Source: an uncultured Ruminococcus sp.
GTDB lineage: Bacteria > Bacillota > Clostridia > Oscillospirales > Ruminococcaceae
Direction: 5' to 3'
DNA: 64,000 nt
NCBI GenBank assembly: GCA_947178575.1
Contig: CAMWYX010000001.1
Location: forward strand, 1-64,000
This document shows, one piece after another, positions 59,692 through 64,000 of the stretch. Position 1 is the stretch's first letter, and each line of letters starts with the position of its first letter. The notes under the pieces are model-generated. The model was not told where the DNA came from, searched no databases, and saw nothing but the letters and a program-made list of their open reading frames with translations. Made by a program: the position numbers and the translations under genes.

Positions 59692-60984
59692 ATGGTTGAA
59701 ATTGTAAACATAATTGCCGGTTCTCCCTGCGATTCCTGCGGAATCCGCAAAGGTGACACTCTTCTTAAAATAAACGGTCATTGCATCACCGACGTGCTTG
59801 ACTATATGTACTATGCCGCCGAATCAGATGTCCGTCTTGATATTCTCCGTAACGGCGAGGAACTTGTCTTTGAAATCAAAAAAAATGAATACGATGACCT
59901 CGGTCTTGGATTCAGCACTTTTCTTATGGACAGCAAACAGCGGTGTTCCAACAGGTGTATTTTCTGCTTTATAGACCAGATGCCTCCGAATATGCGTGAA
60001 ACACTCTATTTCAAGGACGATGACGCAAGACTTTCATTTCTTCACGGAAATTATGTCACGCTGACTAATCTCGAACAGTCGGATATTGACAGAATAATCG
60101 CCATGAAGATAAATATAAATGTATCTGTCCATACCACAAATCCCGAACTTCGTGTTAAAATGATGCGGAATAAGTTTGCCGGAGAAAAACTTAAATATAT
60201 AAAACAGATGACAGACAGCGGTATCAGGCTGAATTGTCAGATAGTCTGCTGTCCTGAAATCAATGACGGTGCAGAACTTGAGAGAACTCTCAACGACCTT
60301 GGCAGTCTTATGCCGAATATCGAAAGTATCGCAGTTGTTCCGGTCGGAATCACAAAATACCGTGAAAATCTCTTTCCGCTTACTGTTTTTTCAAAAGAGG
60401 GAGCAGGCGAAACTATTGATATTATTGAAAAGTTTCAGAATAGATTTATAGAAAAATACGGCAGACGAGTTGTTTTCCCGTCAGACGAATTTTTTATTAC
60501 CGCAGAACGTGAACTTCCGGATTCCGGATATTATGAGGATTATCCTCAGTATGAAAACGGAGTGGGGATTCTGCGTTCGCTTATTGACGAGTTCGGCGAT
60601 GCACTTGAAGATGCCGAATTTTCCGGAATCCGTCACGTAACCGTTGCAACCGGAAAAGCTCCGTATCCGGTGATTAAAATGCTTGCGGAACGTGCGGAAA
60701 ATAAGTTCAGCGGTCTTAAATGCGATGTCTTTCCTGTAAGAAATGATTTTTTCGGCGAAACTATCACCGTTACCGGACTTATTACCGCACAGGATTTGAT
60801 AAATCAGCTTAAAGGAAAAGACCTCGGCGAAAGGTTGCTTATATCGGAGTCCATGCTTATGACCGGAAGTAATATTTTTCTTGACGATATGACTACAGAT
60901 GATGTTGAACGTGAACTTTCAACAGAAATCACAGCTGTTAAAAATGACGGATATGAACTGCTTGACGCAATTCTTTACAGCTGA
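59692..60984 (+). CDS. DUF512 radical SAM protein with PDZ-like N-terminus
   Basis: This 430-residue protein has an N-terminal PDZ-like domain (about 1-62, GSPCDSCGIRKGDTLLKING). A radical SAM-type cluster CSNRCIFC (Cys85, Cys89, Cys92) follows, with the conserved IDQMPPNMRETLYFKDDD stretch. The C-terminal DUF512 domain completes it. The family is widespread in Clostridia, and its reaction is unknown to me. The placement before der is common. AGGAG ribosome binding site. Confidence 0.9.
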   Translation: MVEIVNIIAGSPCDSCGIRKGDTLLKINGHCITDVLDYMYYAAESDVRLDILRNGEELVFEIKKNEYDDLGLGFSTFLMDSKQRCSNRCIFCFIDQMPPNMRETLYFKDDDARLSFLHGNYVTLTNLEQSDIDRIIAMKININVSVHTTNPELRVKMMRNKFAGEKLKYIKQMTDSGIRLNCQIVCCPEINDGAELERTLNDLGSLMPNIESIAVVPVGITKYRENLFPLTVFSKEGAGETIDIIEKFQNRFIEKYGRRVVFPSDEFFITAERELPDSGYYEDYPQYENGVGILRSLIDEFGDALEDAEFSGIRHVTVATGKAPYPVIKMLAERAENKFSGLKCDVFPVRNDFFGETITVTGLITAQDLINQLKGKDLGERLLISESMLMTGSNIFLDDMTTDDVERELSTEITAVKNDGYELLDAILYS

Positions 60985-61042
60985 TAATCCTAAAATACAG
61001 TATATTTAATCTGAATTTAAATTCAAAAGGAAGTGATTTTAT

Positions 61043-62371
61043 ATGCCATTATCAATTGTCGCAGTTGTCGGACGACCGAATGTAGGAAAATCCACGCTTT
61101 TCAACAAGCTGATAGGTCAACGGCTTTCGATAGTCGAAGATACCCCAGGTGTTACACGTGACAGAATATACTCAAAGTGCGAATGGCGTGGCAGGGAATT
61201 TATGGTTGTCGATACGGGCGGAATCGAGCCAGAAAGCACTGATGTTATACTTGCTCAGATGAGGAGACAGTCACAGCTTGCCATCGAAAAGGCGGACGTT
61301 ATTATATTTGTAACAGATATACGGTGCGGAGTTACTCCGGACGATTACGCCGTTGCCGAAATGCTCCAGAAAAGCGGAAAACCGGTTATTCTCTGCGTGA
61401 ATAAGGTTGACAGTCTCGGCGAGCCTCCTATGGAATTATATGAGTTCTATAACCTCGGTCTCGGCGACCCTTATCCGGTTTCGTCGGTTCACGGTCACGG
61501 AACAGGAGATATGCTTGACGAAGTTTACAAATATCTTCCGGATTCCGGCGAAGCGGAGTATGACGAGGAATATATAAAAGTTGCCGTAATCGGAAAGCCG
61601 AATGCCGGAAAATCTTCGCTGATAAATAAAATCGCCGGTGAGGAACGTGTTATCGTTTCCGATATTGCTGGAACAACACGGGATTCAACCGATACCGTAA
61701 TCGAAAACGAATACGGAAGATTTGTATTTATAGATACGGCAGGTATACGTAAAAAATCAAAGGTTACCGAAAAAGTGGAACATTACAGCGTTCTGCGTGC
61801 ATATATGGCGGTTGACAGGGCTGATGTCTGTGTTATTATGCTCGATGCGACAGAGGGATTCACGGAGCAGGATTCAAAAGTCGCCGGATACGCCCACGAA
61901 CAGGGAAAAGCCTGCGTTGTTGCAGTCAATAAATGGGATTTGATTGAAAAAGATGACAAGACTATGCAGGAGTTCCGCACAAAACTTGAAAATGATTTCA
62001 GCTTTATGAGTTATGTTCCGTTTGTCTTTATATCGGCAAAGACCGGTCAGCGTATCAATAAGCTGTATGAACTTATCAAGTATACCAACGACCAGAACAG
62101 CATGAGAATATCAACAGGAATGCTTAACGATGTTCTTGCATATGCTACTACAAGAGTACAGCCTCCGTCGGATAAGGGCAGACGGCTGAAAATTTACTAT
62201 ATGACACAGCCGTCAACAAAACCGCCTACGTTCGTTACTTTTGTAAACAAGGCTGACCTGTTTCATTTTTCCTACAGAAGATATATTGAAAATCAGATAC
62301 GTGCAACTTTCGGACTTGAGGGAACACCAGTGCGTTTCGTTGTGCGTGAAAGAGGAAAGGACGATAAATAA
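61043..62371 (+). CDS. der: Ribosome-assembly GTPase Der (EngA)
   Basis: This 442-residue protein has two tandem GTPase domains: GRPNVGKSTLF with DTGGIE and NKVD, then GKPNAGKSSLI with DTAGIRKK and NKWD. A C-terminal KH-like domain follows. It matures the 50S subunit. AAGGAAG ribosome binding site. Its stop overlaps the plsY start as TAATG. The der-plsY-gpsA order is conserved in Clostridia. Confidence 0.98.
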   Translation: MPLSIVAVVGRPNVGKSTLFNKLIGQRLSIVEDTPGVTRDRIYSKCEWRGREFMVVDTGGIEPESTDVILAQMRRQSQLAIEKADVIIFVTDIRCGVTPDDYAVAEMLQKSGKPVILCVNKVDSLGEPPMELYEFYNLGLGDPYPVSSVHGHGTGDMLDEVYKYLPDSGEAEYDEEYIKVAVIGKPNAGKSSLINKIAGEERVIVSDIAGTTRDSTDTVIENEYGRFVFIDTAGIRKKSKVTEKVEHYSVLRAYMAVDRADVCVIMLDATEGFTEQDSKVAGYAHEQGKACVVAVNKWDLIEKDDKTMQEFRTKLENDFSFMSYVPFVFISAKTGQRINKLYELIKYTNDQNSMRISTGMLNDVLAYATTRVQPPSDKGRRLKIYYMTQPSTKPPTFVTFVNKADLFHFSYRRYIENQIRATFGLEGTPVRFVVRERGKDDK

Positions 62372-63039
62372 TGAAAGTACTGGCAGCAATATTAATAGCC
62401 GCAGCTATCGGCTATTTTCTGGGAAGTATCAATTTTTCAATAATTGTAGTGAAACTCATGAAAGGCGAGGATATACGGAAAGTCGGAAGCGGAAATGCAG
62501 GTCTCACGAATACGTATCGCTGTTACGGTCCGTCATGTGCAGGAATCACGCTCGCCGGTGACCTCGGAAAAGGTATTCTTGCAGTTTCATTGTCACAGCT
62601 TTTGGCAAGTCTGCTGAATGCAGGTTTCAAGCCAGACAACGATGTGACATATATAGGATTCATTGCGGGATTCTTTGCTATAATTGGTCATGTTTACCCG
62701 ATATATTACGGATTCAGAGGCGGTAAAGGTGTTCTGGTAGGTGTATCGGCATTTTTACTTATAGAGCCTCGTGTATTCTTTGCACTTATAATCATTTTTG
62801 CCGTAATGCTGGCAATATCGAAATATGTATCTGTATCTTCGCTTATTTCTGCTTCATATGCTCCGCTTGCGGTGTTCCTGATGTCGGTTATCGTTGACGG
62901 AGCAGGATTTTTAAGAAGTCTGCTGTATTTTGTACTCTGTCTGCCCATGACTTTAATGATTGTCTATATGCACCGTTCAAATATCCGTCGTCTTATGGCA
63001 GGGCAGGAAACAAAATTTACATTTAAATTCAAGGTGTGA
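62371..63039 (+). CDS. plsY: Acyl-phosphate:glycerol-3-phosphate acyltransferase PlsY
   Basis: This 222-residue membrane enzyme makes lysophosphatidic acid from acyl phosphate and glycerol 3-phosphate. The motifs GSINFSIIV, VGSGNAGLTNTYR, GHVYPIYYGFRGGKGV and the later membrane helices are present. It works with GpsA, encoded next, which supplies glycerol 3-phosphate. Confidence 0.96.
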   Translation: MKVLAAILIAAAIGYFLGSINFSIIVVKLMKGEDIRKVGSGNAGLTNTYRCYGPSCAGITLAGDLGKGILAVSLSQLLASLLNAGFKPDNDVTYIGFIAGFFAIIGHVYPIYYGFRGGKGVLVGVSAFLLIEPRVFFALIIIFAVMLAISKYVSVSSLISASYAPLAVFLMSVIVDGAGFLRSLLYFVLCLPMTLMIVYMHRSNIRRLMAGQETKFTFKFKV

Positions 63040-63070
63040 TTCATACTGAATTGCAGGAAAGGGGGGCATT

Positions 63071-64000
63071 ATGGCTGATATTGTTATACTCGGTTCAGGC
63101 GGATTCGGTCTGAGCCTTGCGGTTTCAGCATATAATACAGGTAATCACAGTGTAACGGTGTGGTCTAAATTTCAGCAGGAAATCGATGATATACGAGCAC
63201 ACGGCGAACACAGGCAGAAACTTCCTAACGTTAAGATTCCGGAGGATATCAGGCTTACAAGTGATATTTCGTGCATAAAGGGCTGTGATATGCTTATATT
63301 CAGTGTTCCGTCAGGTTTTGTGCGTTCTGTTGCAGGACTTGCCAAACCGTATGCCGATGATAATATGGTTGTTGTAAATTCCGGAAAAGGAATTGAAGAA
63401 GAAAGCCTGAAGCTTCTCAGCGAGGTAATCACGGAAGAACTCGGAACAGATAAGCTTGTGGTGCTTTCCGGTCCGTCCCACGCCGAAGAGGTCGCACGTG
63501 GAATCCCGACAACTATCGCCGCAGCATCTTATAATAAAAACGCTGCAAAATATGTTCAGGAACAGCTCGGAAGTCATAATCTGAGAATATATCTCAATGA
63601 TGATGTCAAGGGCTGTGAACTCGGAGGCGCACTGAAAAATATTATTGCTCTGTGCTGTGGAATCTGCGACGGAATGGGAGGAGGAGACAACACAAAAGCT
63701 GCTCTGATGACCCGTGGAATCCACGAAATAGCAAAACTCGGAACGGCTGCCGGTGCAAAAATTGTTACATTCAGCGGTCTTACCGGTATCGGCGACCTGA
63801 TTGTGACGTGTACAAGTGTTCACAGCAGAAATGCCCGTGCCGGAAGATTAATCGGTCAGGGAATGTCTCCCGAAGAAGCCGTCCGTCAGGTCGGAACTGT
63901 CGAGGGTTACGCCTGCTGTAATGCTGCGTATAAGCTTGCTCAGAAACTGGGCGTTGAAATGCCTATAACAGAACAGCTCAACAAGGTTCTTTTTCACGGC
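63071..64000 (+). CDS. gpsA: Glycerol-3-phosphate dehydrogenase [NAD(P)+], partial
   Basis: The open frame of 310 codons runs off the window end. The enzyme reduces dihydroxyacetone phosphate to glycerol 3-phosphate for phospholipid synthesis. Visible motifs are the cofactor loop GSGGFG, VVNSGKGIEEES, LSGPSHAEEVARG, the catalytic Lys in GGALKNIIAL, and SGLTGIGDLIVTCTS. GGGGGG ribosome binding site before ATG. Most of the protein is present and perhaps the last 20-40 residues are missing. Confidence 0.97.
   Translation, partial: MADIVILGSGGFGLSLAVSAYNTGNHSVTVWSKFQQEIDDIRAHGEHRQKLPNVKIPEDIRLTSDISCIKGCDMLIFSVPSGFVRSVAGLAKPYADDNMVVVNSGKGIEEESLKLLSEVITEELGTDKLVVLSGPSHAEEVARGIPTTIAAASYNKNAAKYVQEQLGSHNLRIYLNDDVKGCELGGALKNIIALCCGICDGMGGGDNTKAALMTRGIHEIAKLGTAAGAKIVTFSGLTGIGDLIVTCTSVHSRNARAGRLIGQGMSPEEAVRQVGTVEGYACCNAAYKLAQKLGVEMPITEQLNKVLFHG

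Noticed and set aside
1-64000. CRISPR arrays, tRNA or rRNA genes, prophage
   Set aside because: No regularly spaced repeats, no cloverleaf or rRNA sequence, and no phage structural genes were recognised on reading.

Overview
This window reads as a chromosomal segment of an anaerobic, low-GC Firmicute of class Clostridia, most like the Ruminococcus group (Oscillospiraceae). The evidence is a complete spoIIIA sporulation operon, the clostridial order yqhY-nusB-[TsaD-like]-ispA-dxs-tlyA-nadK-argR-recN, strong AGGAGG-type ribosome binding sites, an acetate kinase, a Na+-pumping oxaloacetate decarboxylase operon, and a secreted papain-like protease ending in a dockerin. Dockerins are the docking modules of cellulosome-type assemblies. 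The species call is inference. No rRNA, tRNA, CRISPR array or prophage was seen.

Layout. 0-4 kb: a P-type ATPase convergent with ackA across a shared terminator. 4-11.4 kb: tmcAL, a C39-like lipoprotein, a HAD phosphatase, and RNA-modification genes (mnmA, trmN6-like, rsmI), then a PHP phosphoesterase and a YdcF-like membrane protein. 11.4-13.5 kb: the dockerin protease, with an apparent ATA start. 13.7-17.7 kb: a sugar ABC importer (binding protein and two permeases, no ATPase) behind a long structured leader. 17.7-22.4 kb: spoIIIAA-AH. 22.5-31.6 kb: a housekeeping operon that contains a fossil of xseA. 31.6-35.7 kb: a GH42-like protein, dtd and a penicillin-binding protein. 35.8-38.4 kb: alaS. 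38.4-38.8 kb: a small element with IS200/IS605-like ends and no transposase. 38.9-43.4 kb: HIT, phosphoribosyltransferase, comEC, holA and rnmV. 43.4-49.8 kb: MBOAT, DHHW-like, SDR and membrane protein genes, then a TetM-like GTPase fused to a Rae1-type NYN nuclease. 49.9-50.9 kb: a frameshifted HTH-membrane regulator. 50.9-54.4 kb (minus strand): the oad operon. 54.7-64 kb: VanY-like and DacF-like proteins, pgi, a small P-loop protein, yceD-rpmF, a DUF512 radical SAM protein, der, plsY and gpsA, which runs off the end.

The most unusual points are these. (1) The ribosome-protection GTPase and A-site-nuclease fusion. (2) Two neighbouring gene pairs that keep their folds but have lost catalytic residues: MBOAT with DHHW, and VanY-like with DacF-like. 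A GH42 without its acid/base and a ComEC with an eroded metallo-beta-lactamase domain are similar single cases. (3) The xseA fossil at its expected syntenic position. (4) Several unusual RNA arrangements: a terminator whose 3' arm is the next gene's Shine-Dalgarno, hairpins between SD and AUG in both ispA and dxs, and structured leaders upstream of the ABC importer and the oad operon. All assignments come from reading motifs and synteny. No database search was run.
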